NCBI GenBank assembly: GCA_963729325.1
Contig: CAVSNS010000033.1
Span: 310,001-374,000, forward strand
Direction of reading: 5' to 3'
Length of the DNA stretch: 64,000 bases
From: JABCYV01 sp963729325
GTDB lineage: Bacteria; Acidobacteriota; Terriglobia; Terriglobales; Acidobacteriaceae
Both the position numbers and the translations under genes were made by a program. The notes below the pieces were generated by a model. The model had not been told where the DNA came from. It ran no database searches and saw only the letters and a program-made list of their open reading frames with translations. This document shows, piece after piece, positions 8,955 to 18,488 of the stretch. Numbering within the stretch: position 1 is the stretch's first letter; each line of letters opens with the position of its first letter.

Positions 8955-10817
8955 TTAGGTGCGAGTTGCTGCCTCTTTCAAGGAGTCCGACCGGGATTCA
9001 GCCATAGGGAGGCGGAGCCGGAACGTTGTGCCCTGACCCTGCACCGACTGGAAATCTACTGATCCGTAATGCCATTGCAGAATCTGGAAGGTTTGCGCCA
9101 GTCCGATGCCAGAGCCGGCTTTCTTGGTAGTAAAGTACAGCTCGAAAACCTTTTCCTGGAGTTCATGCGGAATACCGCTGCCTTGGTCCCGAACCTCGGT
9201 GACCACGATCTCGTCTTCCCGCCGAGCCGAAACCGTCAGCAGTCCTCCCTGTGGCATGGCTTGCACGCCGTTGAGAACCACATTCAGGATGGCCTGCTTC
9301 ATCAGGTCGGCGTCCACCTTGACAGATAGCGGCTCTGGCGGTAATTCGCAAGTTAAGGTGACCCCGTGTTGTTCCGCATCAGGCGTGGCCAGCGTAGTGA
9401 CGTCCTCCAACAGCCGGCGCAGGTCGATTTCCTCTAGGCGGAGATCGCGCGGCCGAGTGAAGTCGACCAGGATCTGAACCACACGGTCCAAACGGTAGAT
9501 CTCGCTACCGATGATATCCATGTGCCGCCGCGTATCAGGATCGATCTGTTGCAGCTTGTTTTGCAGCAACTGCAAGTGCAGCACGATAGCGTTGATCGGA
9601 TTTTTGACTTCGTGGGCGACACCGCGGGTGAGCCGGCCGCTGGCGGAAAGCCGGCGCGACATCTCGATTTCATCTTCGATGCGCCGGACCGACTCCGCAT
9701 CGCGCATGGTAAGCAGGGCGCCGATCTGCGCTCCTCTTTCCTGAATGAAGTCGAGCGAGATCTGCACTCGCTTTCCGCTCGGCGACTCCACTTCGCGCTG
9801 CAGAATTGCGCTTCGCAGTTGAAAGGCCTCCAGCACCTGTACGCCCAGAGGCGAATCAGAAGAGAAAATTTCTTTCACGGTGCGGCCCAGTAACTCTCGT
9901 CGTGGCCGGCCGAGGAAGCGTTCCACGGAAGCGCTCACCAGCACGACATGCGAATCACGGGTGAACAGCATCAGACCGTCTTGCAGGTTGCCCATGATCT
10001 GATCCACGTTGTCCTTCAAGGCGGAAAAGATCTCTTTGGCGTCACGCATCTGGCGGCCGAGATGCGCGATCTTCAGCGTAACCAACCCGTATTCATCGCG
10101 CCCAGCGTCCTCGGTAACCGCTTCGGGATTTCCTCCGGTTACGCTATCCAGGCTGCGGCTTAGGCGCTCCAGAGGACCCAACGCCAGACGGGAGAGTCCC
10201 GCCGCTAATAACATGGAAAGCAAAATGGCAAGAGCAGATAAGATGGCCGCCCGGCGCAAGTGGGGGGTGAGTTCGCTTTTCAGAAAGACAGTGGAAACGC
10301 CCACGTGGATTATGCCGAAGGCAGCGCCATCCAATGTGAGCGGCAGGCGCACATCGTAGACGGTAGGGGAGTTGTACAACAGGCGAAATTGCTTACGGAA
10401 GTCGGCGTTCTTTACCAGTTGGAAATCGGGCCGAACAGGAATGCGCTTGCCCACTAGGTCCGGATTCGTGTGGAGGATCGCATTGCCGTCGGCATCCACA
10501 ACAGCCGCGTCGTAAATCATCGGCCAGGTGCTTACTACCGATTGCAAAGCATCGTTCAGATTGCGATCGGTGCTGAGATAGTAGGCAATCGCCCGGCGCA
10601 CTGCTTTCGGATCAGCAGTATTCACCTTGGTGCTGCTCAAGTCCGGGGCAGCATTCGCCGCCAGGTAGGCGAGATTGGAAGTCAACTGGGAGGCAGATTC
10701 ACTAGCCGTCGTAACCCCCTGACGCAGCAACTCCGAGATATAGATGTAGGAGAACGCGGACGCGAGCACTACCACCATCAAAGTGATGGCGAGCACGAGT
10801 TTTGTTCTTCGGCGCAT
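8955..10817 (-). CDS. Membrane sensor histidine kinase (NtrB-like)
   Basis: 620 residues, intact. There are membrane helices near residues 8-28 and 190-212 around a periplasmic sensing domain, a HAMP-like linker, then a PAS domain (NVDQIMGNLQDGLMLFTRDSHVVLVSASVERFLG). The H-box is LTRGVAHEVKNPINAIVLHL (phosphorylatable His), the N-box LNVVLNGVQAMPQGG, and the G-boxes DQGSGIPHE and GSGIGLAQTFQI. It would autophosphorylate and pass phosphate to the NtrC-type regulator encoded 92 bases upstream in the same orientation. The signal is unknown. The start at 10817 has a GAGAGGG ribosome binding site. Confidence 0.92.
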   Translation of the reverse strand: MRRRTKLVLAITLMVVVLASAFSYIYISELLRQGVTTASESASQLTSNLAYLAANAAPDLSSTKVNTADPKAVRRAIAYYLSTDRNLNDALQSVVSTWPMIYDAAVVDADGNAILHTNPDLVGKRIPVRPDFQLVKNADFRKQFRLLYNSPTVYDVRLPLTLDGAAFGIIHVGVSTVFLKSELTPHLRRAAILSALAILLSMLLAAGLSRLALGPLERLSRSLDSVTGGNPEAVTEDAGRDEYGLVTLKIAHLGRQMRDAKEIFSALKDNVDQIMGNLQDGLMLFTRDSHVVLVSASVERFLGRPRRELLGRTVKEIFSSDSPLGVQVLEAFQLRSAILQREVESPSGKRVQISLDFIQERGAQIGALLTMRDAESVRRIEDEIEMSRRLSASGRLTRGVAHEVKNPINAIVLHLQLLQNKLQQIDPDTRRHMDIIGSEIYRLDRVVQILVDFTRPRDLRLEEIDLRRLLEDVTTLATPDAEQHGVTLTCELPPEPLSVKVDADLMKQAILNVVLNGVQAMPQGGLLTVSARREDEIVVTEVRDQGSGIPHELQEKVFELYFTTKKAGSGIGLAQTFQILQWHYGSVDFQSVQGQGTTFRLRLPMAESRSDSLKEAATRT

Positions 10818-10909
10818 GCCCTCTCGTCAAGCGCTTCGACGGGCTGGACTAGTTCGAATAACTGCCCGATACCCTGATGCTGACCAGCCGCCCAAGCGAC
10901 AGCCTAGGT

Positions 10910-12307
10910 TTATCCTTCCTTGGCCGATGCCGCTTCGGCGGGCGCGCTGCCGTACTCCTTGAGCTTATTATGCAGGGTTTTCAGGCTGATGCCGAGAATC
11001 TCGGCTGCCCGGGTTTTATTGTTGCTGGTGGCTTCAAGAGTTTTCAGTATTAGCAGTTTCTCTGCCTCTCCCACTGTGGTGCCCACTCCCAGACGTATGG
11101 CGTCCGGATCGTCGACCGGGGGCCGGACCGTCGACAACCCAAACCCTGGCGGCAAATGCTTGGTTTCGATCACGGCACCGTCGCAGACGATCACAGCCCG
11201 CTCCAATGTGTTGCGCAACTCACGTGTGTTGCCGGGCCAAGAGTAATTGCGAAATAGATTGAGCACAGCCTCGCTCACCGCCGCTACCTTTCGCCCGTGC
11301 TTGGCGCTCATTTCGCCGAGCAGGGTCTGCACCAGGTCGGGAATATCTTCTTTGTGCTCCCTCAGCGGTGGCATATGGATGTTAAACACGTTCAGTCGGT
11401 AGTAAAGGTCGTTGCGAAGCTCGCCGCGGGCCACTGCATCTTCCGGCACCTTATTCGTGGCCGCGAGTACGCGAACGTCCACCGTGGTCTCCACTTTGCT
11501 TCCCAACCGCCGCAACTTGCGGTCTTCAAGGACCCGTAGAAGCTTGGCTTGAGTGGGGACCGGCATTTCGCCAATTTCATCCAGCAGCAAGGTTCCCCCT
11601 TCCGCCAGTTCAAAGCAGCCGGTGCGTCGCTCCAGCGCGCCCGTGAAGGCGCCCTTTTCGTGACCGAAGATTTCGCTCTCGATTAGGGTTTCTGGAATGG
11701 CGGCGCAATTGATTGGAACAAAAGGTTTACCCCGGCGAGGGCTGAGCTCGTGGACGGTACGCGCCACCAGTTCCTTACCGGTGCCGCTGGCCCCGGTGAT
11801 TAAGACGGATGCGGTGCTGGGAGCCACCATTTCAATCAGGCGGAAAATTTCTTGCATTTTCTTGGAGGGACCGACAAGACTGCCGAGAGAGCCTGCATCC
11901 CGCAACTTACGGCGCGTGACCTCGAGTTCAACCCGCGTGCCCAGCAGAGTCGAGGCATTCTGCAGAATAGTGCGCAATCGCGCCGTATCAATCGGTTTGG
12001 TGATGTAATCGTAAGCGCCCATACGCATGGCTTGCACCGCGCTGTCAATCGTGCCTTGAGCGGTGACTACGACGACCGCTCTAGTCTGGTCATCAGTTGC
12101 CAATTTTTCGAGAAGCTCCAGGCCTCCCATGCGCGGCATTTTCATATCGGTGACAATGATGGAAGGGGACCAACTAGCTATTTTCTCCAAACCCTCCGCG
12201 CCATCTCTCGCGGTTTCGGCGCGGTAGCCCCACGCGGACACTAGCTCAGCCAGACCTGTCCGCTCATTGTCTTCGTCCTCGACGATCAGTACTTTTTCCT
12301 GGTTCAT
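10910..12307 (-). CDS. Sigma-54-dependent response regulator, NtrC family
   Basis: About 465 residues: receiver domain (acidic EDED near residue 10, IIVTDMKMP phospho-acceptor Asp, VVTAQG, KPID), AAA+ domain with Walker A TGASGTGKE, the sigma-54-contact loop GAFTGA, GGTLLLDEIGEMP (Walker B) and the arginine-finger region, and a C-terminal Fis-type helix-turn-helix (NNKTRAAEILGISLKTLHNKLKEYG). It activates sigma-54 promoters on phosphorylation by the downstream kinase. The ATG at 12307 (MNQEKVLIVEDED) is preferred over 12328 from the receiver start. Confidence 0.95.
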   Translation of the reverse strand: MNQEKVLIVEDEDNERTGLAELVSAWGYRAETARDGAEGLEKIASWSPSIIVTDMKMPRMGGLELLEKLATDDQTRAVVVVTAQGTIDSAVQAMRMGAYDYITKPIDTARLRTILQNASTLLGTRVELEVTRRKLRDAGSLGSLVGPSKKMQEIFRLIEMVAPSTASVLITGASGTGKELVARTVHELSPRRGKPFVPINCAAIPETLIESEIFGHEKGAFTGALERRTGCFELAEGGTLLLDEIGEMPVPTQAKLLRVLEDRKLRRLGSKVETTVDVRVLAATNKVPEDAVARGELRNDLYYRLNVFNIHMPPLREHKEDIPDLVQTLLGEMSAKHGRKVAAVSEAVLNLFRNYSWPGNTRELRNTLERAVIVCDGAVIETKHLPPGFGLSTVRPPVDDPDAIRLGVGTTVGEAEKLLILKTLEATSNNKTRAAEILGISLKTLHNKLKEYGSAPAEAASAKEG

Positions 12308-12475
12308 AGATTTGCGGCCAGCAGTCATTATTGAGGCTCAGCCGATTACCTGCAAGCCTGTGAAGCCCCTAACCAGCTTAGACCGCAGCTTCGCGTTACC
12401 GCAGAAAGCGAAAATATCAATGTGAGATTTTCGGATTATTGGTCGCGGCTCAATTTAACTTGGCAGTTCGCCTAG

Positions 12476-12505
12476 TTGACTCTGCAGGAACCCTGCGAAT
12501 AATAT
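12476..12505 (+). promoter_or_regulatory. Sigma-70-type promoter for the OmpA-like gene
   Basis: TTGACT (12476-12481), an 18-base spacer, then TAATAT (12500-12505). The spacer contains the inverted repeat GCAGG/CCTGC, a possible regulator site. The first gene downstream starts at 12666. The rest of the 12308-12665 gap shows nothing else. Confidence 0.6.
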
Positions 12506-12665
12506 GCCGGGTGCCAACCGTTGGGTTAGAGTTTGTGGTTCTGAGGCTCGTTGGTTTGATGGCATACGTCTCGAGAATTTTCCATGCGGGGAATTGGTCT
12601 ACGCTACCGCGATCTTGAGATTGCCCATGAACACTAGGTTGACCCGTCAGTTTCCGGAGGATTGC

Positions 12666-14289
12666 ATGTCACTTCGTAGCAGGAAAAGCAGTCGGCGTGT
12701 GCCGTGTCTCGCAATCGCGATGACGGTGGTCGCAATGCTTCTGTTGTCGGTCGCCGCGCTGGCTCAGGAACAAACCACGCCTAAAGCCGACGTTTTTATC
12801 GGCTATCAATGGCTGGATCCGCGTGGGAGTGTACCGATCGCGGGTACTAATCCGGTTCAGTCCCAGAACGTTGGGGGCATGCCAAAGGGTGCTGGCTTTG
12901 CCTTCGCTTATAATTTTACGAAGAACCTCGCCTCTGGAAGCAGATGCCGGAGTGAACTTCGGCAAAGTGGCCAAGAACATTGAGACGGTGTCCGCCGGTC
13001 CCCGCTTGACTTGGAGAGGGGAGGGCATCAACTACTTTGCCCACACACTGTTTGGTTGGAATCGTCTAAATGATTCCTTTAGTGGCCCCCACAACCGAAT
13101 TGGAGCGATTCTCGGAGGGGGGATCGATATTCCTGTCAGCCGTGGCTTCGGCATTCGTCTGTTCGAAGCTGACTATCAGTGGGTGCCCGAGAACTTTTCG
13201 AACGTAGTTCCTCCGAGCCAGCCTGGCTTGAGGCGCCCAAATTGGGGCGGGGTTCGCCTGCGAAGTGGCATCCTCTTTTACGTCGGTGGAGCGCCGGAGG
13301 TTCCACCCACAGCCAGTTGTGCCGTACAACCCAGCGAAGTCATGGTGGGTGAGCCTGTGACGGCGACGGCGACCGGCAGCAACTTCAACCCCAAGCATGA
13401 TCTGACTTACACTTGGAGCAGCAGCGGCGGAAAGGTCACCAGCAAGGACAACACCGCCAATATCGATACCAATGGCCTCGCGGGCGGCAGTTACACCGTG
13501 ACCGCGCATATTGCCGATCACAAGATGAAGAAGAATGGCGAGGCGAGTTGTACAGCAAATTTAACCGTCAAAGAGCCGCCAAAGAATCCACCTACCATGT
13601 CATGCTCCGCGAGTCCGGCTTCGGTTCAGGCCGGCACGTCTTCCACACTTACCTGCAACTGCACCAGTCCAGACGGCGTGCCAGTGACGGTCAGTGGTTG
13701 GACCGCCAGCGGGGGCAGTGTCTCGGGCAGCGGAGGAACGGCCACCCTGGACACGACCGGCGCTTCCGCGGGCCCGATCACGGTGAGCGCGACCTGTACT
13801 GACTCCCGTGGTTTGACGACTTCGTCTTCGAGCCAAGTCAACGTGGAGGTTCCGCCTCCGCCTCCGCCGCAGGCCAGCAAGCTGAGCCAATGCGACTTCC
13901 CTAACGTGAACAAACCTTGGCGCGTGGACAACACCTGCAAAGCTATTCTCGACGACGTGGCGAAGAACCTGCAGCAGAATGCTGACAACAAGCTCGTAAT
14001 TGTCGGCAATGCGGAGCCGACCGAGAAGCGCAAGAATCTAGCGGCAGAGCGTGCCGTCGATTCCAAAGCTTATCTGACGGGAGGTGAAGCCAAGCAGGGA
14101 ATTGACCCAAGCCGCATCGAGGTACGAACGGGCAGCGGGGGAACGAAAACCGCCGAATACTGGGTGGTTCCTGCTGGCGCCACGTTCTCTGGCGAGGGCA
14201 CGCAACCAGTGAATGAAGGGGTGGTGAAGGCGATTCCGGATCACCCTGCGGCGCCCAAGAGAAAGGCGGCCAAACCGAAGGCGCAATAG
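12666..14289 (+). CDS. OmpA-like envelope protein with Ig-like repeats, one frameshift
   Basis: ATG at 12666 with GGAGG just upstream. A signal peptide (AIAMTVVAMLLLSVAALAQ) is followed by an N-terminal part that reads as an outer-membrane beta-barrel (FIGYQWLDPRGS ... GRGFGIRLFEADYQWVPENF type strands). The frame breaks near 12930, after AYNFTKNLA, and resumes as EADAGVNFGKVAKN. Then come two immunoglobulin-like domains, each opening with a Cys-containing PTASCAVQPSEV / PTMSCSASPASV, a Pro-rich hinge (VEVPPPPPPQ) and an OmpA/MotB-like C-terminal domain with LVIVGNAEPTEKRKNLAAERA. This is expected to link outer membrane and peptidoglycan. About 540 residues when repaired. Confidence 0.75.
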
Positions 14290-14316
14290 CGCAACAAGTT
14301 AACTGCTACTGGACAA

Positions 14317-14356
14317 GGCCGGTCGAGGCTGAAACTCGACCGGCCCTTTGTCTACC
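14317..14356 (+). terminator. Rho-independent terminator after the OmpA-like gene
   Basis: Perfect 11-base stem GGCCGGTCGAG (14317-14327) with CTCGACCGGCC (14335-14345), a 7-base loop, followed by CTTTGTCT. Confidence 0.8.
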
Positions 14357-14440
14357 TCCCTTACGTAACTTGATCGCAATGAGTTACGCTGTCACTCTGG
14401 CCCGGTTAGCCACATTGTTTCGTCAGGGGCAAATCCACCT

Positions 14441-16454
14441 ATGAAATCGGCGCTGATTCGGGCAATCTCTTGTAAGTATATGATTATATTGGTCGTTGCG
14501 TTCTGTGCCACCAGGTTTATGGGCTGCTCAGTGGACGGTCCTAGGGCCAGATGGAGGGGATGTCCGCAGCCTGAGTTACGATCCGCGCAATCCGGATCAC
14601 ATTTTCCTGGGTACCAGCACGGGAAGTATTTTCTCCTCTGAGGATGGCGGGCATAGCTGGTCGCGCTTCGCGCATTTGGGAAGTGGCGACGACTACGTGC
14701 TGGATCACATCTCCATCGATCCACACAACTCCAAACATATATATGTTTCAGCCTGGAGCGTCGAAAACCAGCAAGCCGGCGACCTATTCCGCAGTCATGA
14801 CGGCGGCAAAAACTGGGAAGCTCTTTCCGCGATGCACGGAAAATCGATTCGTGCCATGGCGCTCTCTGCTTCCGATTCCAAGGTATTGGTGGCGGGCGCT
14901 CTCGACGGAGTTTTCCGCAGCCGGGATGGCGGCGACAGCTGGGAGCGAATCTCTGCCTCGAATCCCGAAATCAAGAACATCGAATCCGCTGCCATCGATC
15001 CCAAGAATCCGGACGTGGTATACGCGGGCACCTGGCATCTGGCGTGGAAAACTAGCGACGGCGGCGCCACGTGGCGTCACATCAATAAAGGCATGATAGA
15101 TGATTCGGACGTGTTCTCGATCATCGTCGATGCCACGAATCCATCCGTGGTATTCGCCAGCGCCTGCTCGGGAATTTATAAGAGTGACAGCGCCGGCGAC
15201 CTATTCCAAAAACTGCAAGGAATTCCATTCTCGGCGCGGCGCACTCGCGTCCTGAAGCAGGATCCGATCAATCCCGCCACGGTCTATGCCGGCACGACAG
15301 AAGGGCTATGGAAGACCCTGGATGCGGGCAAGACCTGGAAGCACGTAACCAATTCTGAAGTCGTAGTGAATGACGTAATGGTGGATCCGCGTAACTCGAA
15401 CCGCGTTCTGTTGGCCACCGATCGCAGCGGCGTGATGGCTAGCGAGGACGGCGCGCAGACTTTCCTGGCTTCCAACCACGGTTACACCCACCGCTACGTC
15501 ACGGCGATTCTGGCCGACCAAAGTGATCCTAATAGCATGCTTGTGGGAGTAGTAAACGACCGTGAGTTCGGCGGAGTTTTCTCCACCCATAACGGCGGCC
15601 AAAGCTGGCAGCAGAAAAGTTCTGGCCTCGGTGGTCGCGATGTATTCGCGCTTAAGCAGGCCAGTAATGGCGCTCTGATTGCCGGCACTAACCGCGGCAT
15701 CTTTATGCTGGATCGCGATGGTTCCGAATGGCATGCGATTAACGCCATCGTTAACGAGAAAGTCTCGGTCCGCGCGGTTAAGAAGGGCACAAAGAAAACT
15801 TCCGTAGCCACGAAGACCGCAGTTCGCTCAGTGCTAGACGCTAAGGTGAACGAAATCGAAATCACGCCGAAACGCTGGCTGGCTGCCACTTCCGCGGGTT
15901 TGTTCACTAGTACGAACCAGGGCAAGAGTTGGAGTGGGGGTCCGGTGGCTGGCAAGACTGAATTTGTTTCGGTGCAGGCGAAGGGCAACCTGGTGGTTGC
16001 CGCCACTCGCACCAACGTGCTGTTTTCCTTGGATGATGGAGTCGCCTGGCAGCAGGCTGGACTGTCTTCTTATGTGACCAGCCTTTCTGGCTTGGCGATC
16101 ACTCCTGATGGCGAGATCCTGGTCGCGTCGCGGGAAGGCGCTTTCCGTAGTACGGACTCCGGTACCACCTGGGAACACATGGTGAATGGGCTGCCCGACA
16201 AGAACATCAGTTCGATCACCTACGACCAAACCGGCAAGCGCCTGCTGGCTACCAGCACGGCCACGGGTGTGATCTTCGCCAGCCAGGACGGCGGGCGGAG
16301 CTGGCATCGCGGGCCTGACTCCGGGTACCCTTTGCGCCGCATCAGCGTGGTGCACGGACGTTTCGTGGCCGCAACCCCGTTCGACGGCGTGATCGTTCAG
16401 CCGGAAAACGGACCACAGAGCGCAGCCGCAGGCATGGGCGACTCGTCAAACTAG
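14441..16454 (+). CDS. Exported Asp-box (BNR/sialidase-like) repeat protein, frameshift in leader
   Basis: The open frame at 14496 lacks a proper start, but its first residues LWAAQWTVLGPDGGDVRSL look like a mature N-terminus. A signal peptide (from ATG 14441 or 14480: MIILVVAFCA) sits in another frame just upstream, so a one-base break near 14505 is likely. The mature protein of about 640 residues has about ten Asp-box repeats of the S-x-D-x-G-x-x-W type (SSEDGGHSW, RSHDGGKNW, RSRDGGDSW, KTSDGGATW, STHNGGQSW, ASQDGGRSW and others), giving a seven- to ten-bladed beta-propeller like Ycf48 or VPS10-type proteins. The role is unknown; no catalytic sialidase residues are evident. Confidence 0.75.
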
Positions 16455-16482
16455 TCTGTCTGCCGAAGAGCTTTACAAATCC

Positions 16483-16525
16483 ACGGAGGAGCGGCCGAAA
16501 TTGGCTGTCTCCTCCGTTTTAGTTT
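16483..16525 (+). terminator. Rho-independent terminator after the Asp-box gene
   Basis: Stem ACGGAGGAG (16483-16491) with CTCCTCCGT (16509-16517), an inner GCC/GGC stem, and a TTTTAGTTT tail. Confidence 0.85.
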
Positions 16526-16548
16526 GAAACCAGTAAGAAATCCTCCAG

Positions 16549-16958
16549 CTAGCTCGACGGCGAATGAGGCGCTTGCAGATATGCCCAGCGCTCGGCAATC
16601 TTCCGGTTTGCGATCCTCCAGATGACAATGCCCGAGAATTGAATTGATTTTTTCGTGGTAGCGTCGGTTCCCGTCCATTTGTTCCTTACCACGACTTTAT
16701 CGTCTTCGGCGATCAGGTCTTCGATGTCCACGTGAATGTCGGGAAACCGTTTGTAGGCGCCGCCGACATACTGTTTTGCCCCGGCCGGCCCGGCAACGTC
16801 CCCGGCGGCACATCGGTGCCGTGATCCACGAAGTCCGGCGCGAAATTGACATCAGCGATATCCAGATTCTTGCGATTCACGAACTCTTCAAAGTGATTTC
16901 GAATGAATCGCTTCATTTCCGCTTGCGTCATTCCGGTCTTCGCGTTCACCGCCTCCAT
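16549..16958 (-). CDS. SnoaL-like ester cyclase / polyketide cyclase family protein, one frameshift
   Basis: The first part (from 16958) reads MKRFIRNHFEEFVNRKNLDI with APDFVDHGTDVPPG, and the second part reads AGAKQYVGGAYKRFPDIHVDI with IEDLIAEDDKVVVRNKWTGT. They join across a break near 16785 in a GC-rich run. The repaired length is about 136 residues, normal for the SnoaL/NTF2-fold family, with the FPD and (R/W)GTH-like VRNKWTGT positions. AGGAGGG lies 5 bases before the ATG at 16958. It starts 9 bases after the stop of the NmrA-like gene, so the two form an operon. Substrate not known. Confidence 0.75.
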
Positions 16959-16967
16959 CCAGCCCTC

Positions 16968-17837
16968 CTACGCTGTGGCACGCTGTTCGGCAAAGCCATC
17001 CGCGAACTCCGCCAGAAACTGATCCATCGTCCTCGAGGCCTGTCCGAGAAGCTTGGGAAGCGTATCGTCCACCTCAGCGCCCTTCCCTCCGGTGTAGTAC
17101 GCCTGTAAATCCAGCAAAGCTGAAACTTGCCATTCCGGCATTCCTAGTTCGAGCATGGATTTCCTCTAAGCTTCTTCTGGAATGTCTACATACCGCACTT
17201 TTCGGCCGGTCACGCGGGAGACCTTGTCAGCTACTTCCCCGTAGGTGAGGGCCTCGGGTCCGTTCAGTTCGAACGTCTGGCCTTGATGCTCCGGCGATGT
17301 CAGCACCTTTGCGGCCACGCGAGCCAGATCGCGCACGTCAATGAAGCTTATGCGCGCATTTCCCATCGCCACGTAGAAGGCTCCTTGTGATCTGATGCTA
17401 GATGCGTAATAGGTTTGCATGTTTTGCATGAAGCTGTTCGGGCGCAGAATCGCGTAGGCCAAACCGGAAGCCTTGAGTTTCTCCTCAACCTTTCGGTGCC
17501 AACTGGGAAACGATTTCGGATAGTCTCCCGCCCCAAGAGCGGAGTTCAACACTACGTAGTGGACCCCACCTTCCCGGCAAGCGTCTATCATGCTGCTCTC
17601 GAGATCCACTAGTTCGCGTATCGGCGAGCACACGAGATACACAGTTTCAACGCCGTCCAAAGCTCGCCGCAGACTTGGCTTGTCCGCAAAATCGGCCACG
17701 CGAGTGGGTGAGCCTCCGGATGACTTCGCCGCGTCCTCCCTTGAGCGATACATCGCGCTCACCGGCTTTCCGCTGTTGAGGACTTCTCGCAGGACCGCAC
17801 TTCCGACACTACCTGAAGCTCCAGTAACTAAGATCAT
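16968..17837 (-). CDS. NmrA-like NAD(P)-dependent oxidoreductase with internal in-frame TAG
   Basis: N-terminal Rossmann motif VTGASGSVGSAVLREVLNSG (residues 4-23), LRRALDGVETVYLV, and the AILRPNSFMQNM segment identify an atypical SDR of the NmrA/quinone oxidoreductase-2 group. At 17166-17168 the frame carries TAG directly after VDIPEEA; beyond it the same frame continues with RKSMLELGMPEWQVSALLDLQAYYTGG, which is the normal C-terminal part of this family. With the TAG read through the protein is 289 residues, the usual size. One base change from CAG would explain it. This could be a real nonsense mutation, a sequencing error, or two separate short products. Confidence 0.75.
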
Positions 17838-17870
17838 GTTGCCTCCTAATAGCTACTGCATCACGCGGGC

Positions 17871-18452
17871 GTGGATATCGGTAAAATTCCGGAACCCCGT
17901 GGTTGCTTGGCCTCAGACAGGGTACAACGCGCCGAGCGCCGCCGGAAGTACGTACAATTTTGTAAGTCCTGTGAACTCCTGGCTCGGTTGATTGGTGAAA
18001 ATATCGAACTGGTTACGTCACTAGCTGACGATCTGGGTTCGGTCATGATCAATCCGTCCCAGGTTCAGCAGATCGTGATGAACCTGGTGCTGAACGCCCG
18101 CGACGTCATGCCGGATGGCGGCCGCGTGACTGTGAGGACGCGAAACTGCGCGGACTTTCTCGCTCATCCGACTGACCAGAAATCAAGCCTGACGCCCTGC
18201 GTTGAGGTCACGGTCACCGATACTGGCTCCGGCATGAATGTAGAAACACGTTCCCATTTGTTCGAGCCTTTCTTCACGACCAAGCAGCCCGGGCTTGGCA
18301 ACGGGTTGGGACTCGCCACCGTGTTTGGCATTGTGAAAGAGCGTGGAGGAACCGTCGTAGTGGAGAGTGAGCCGGGCCGCGGCACTCAGGTGTCCGTTCG
18401 CTTGCCGCGGGTTGCTCCAGAATTGGCCCAGGAAGACGCCCAGGAACCCTAA
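17871..18452 (+). pseudogene. Truncated histidine kinase: ATPase domain without H-box
   Basis: 193 codons. From about codon 35 the sequence follows hybrid-type histidine kinases: ELLARLIGENIELVTSLADDLG, N-box QQIVMNLVLNARDVMPDGG, G1 DTGSGM, F-box LFEPFFTTK and G2 GNGLGLATVFGIV. Everything upstream, including the phosphorylatable His and any sensor domain, is absent; the preceding 35 codons match nothing. It therefore looks like the 3' end of a kinase gene that lost its 5' part. The intact response regulator lies 36 bases downstream. A stand-alone ATPase that acts on another kinase is possible but less likely. Confidence 0.6.
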
Positions 18453-18488
18453 TCGTAGAAATCCGAACTCAAGGCGAGGTGATTCAAC

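Noticed and set aside
14733..14748. Perfect 16-base palindrome AAACATATATATGTTT
   Set aside because: Lies inside the Asp-box coding sequence where it encodes SKHIYVSAW-type residues; no promoter context.
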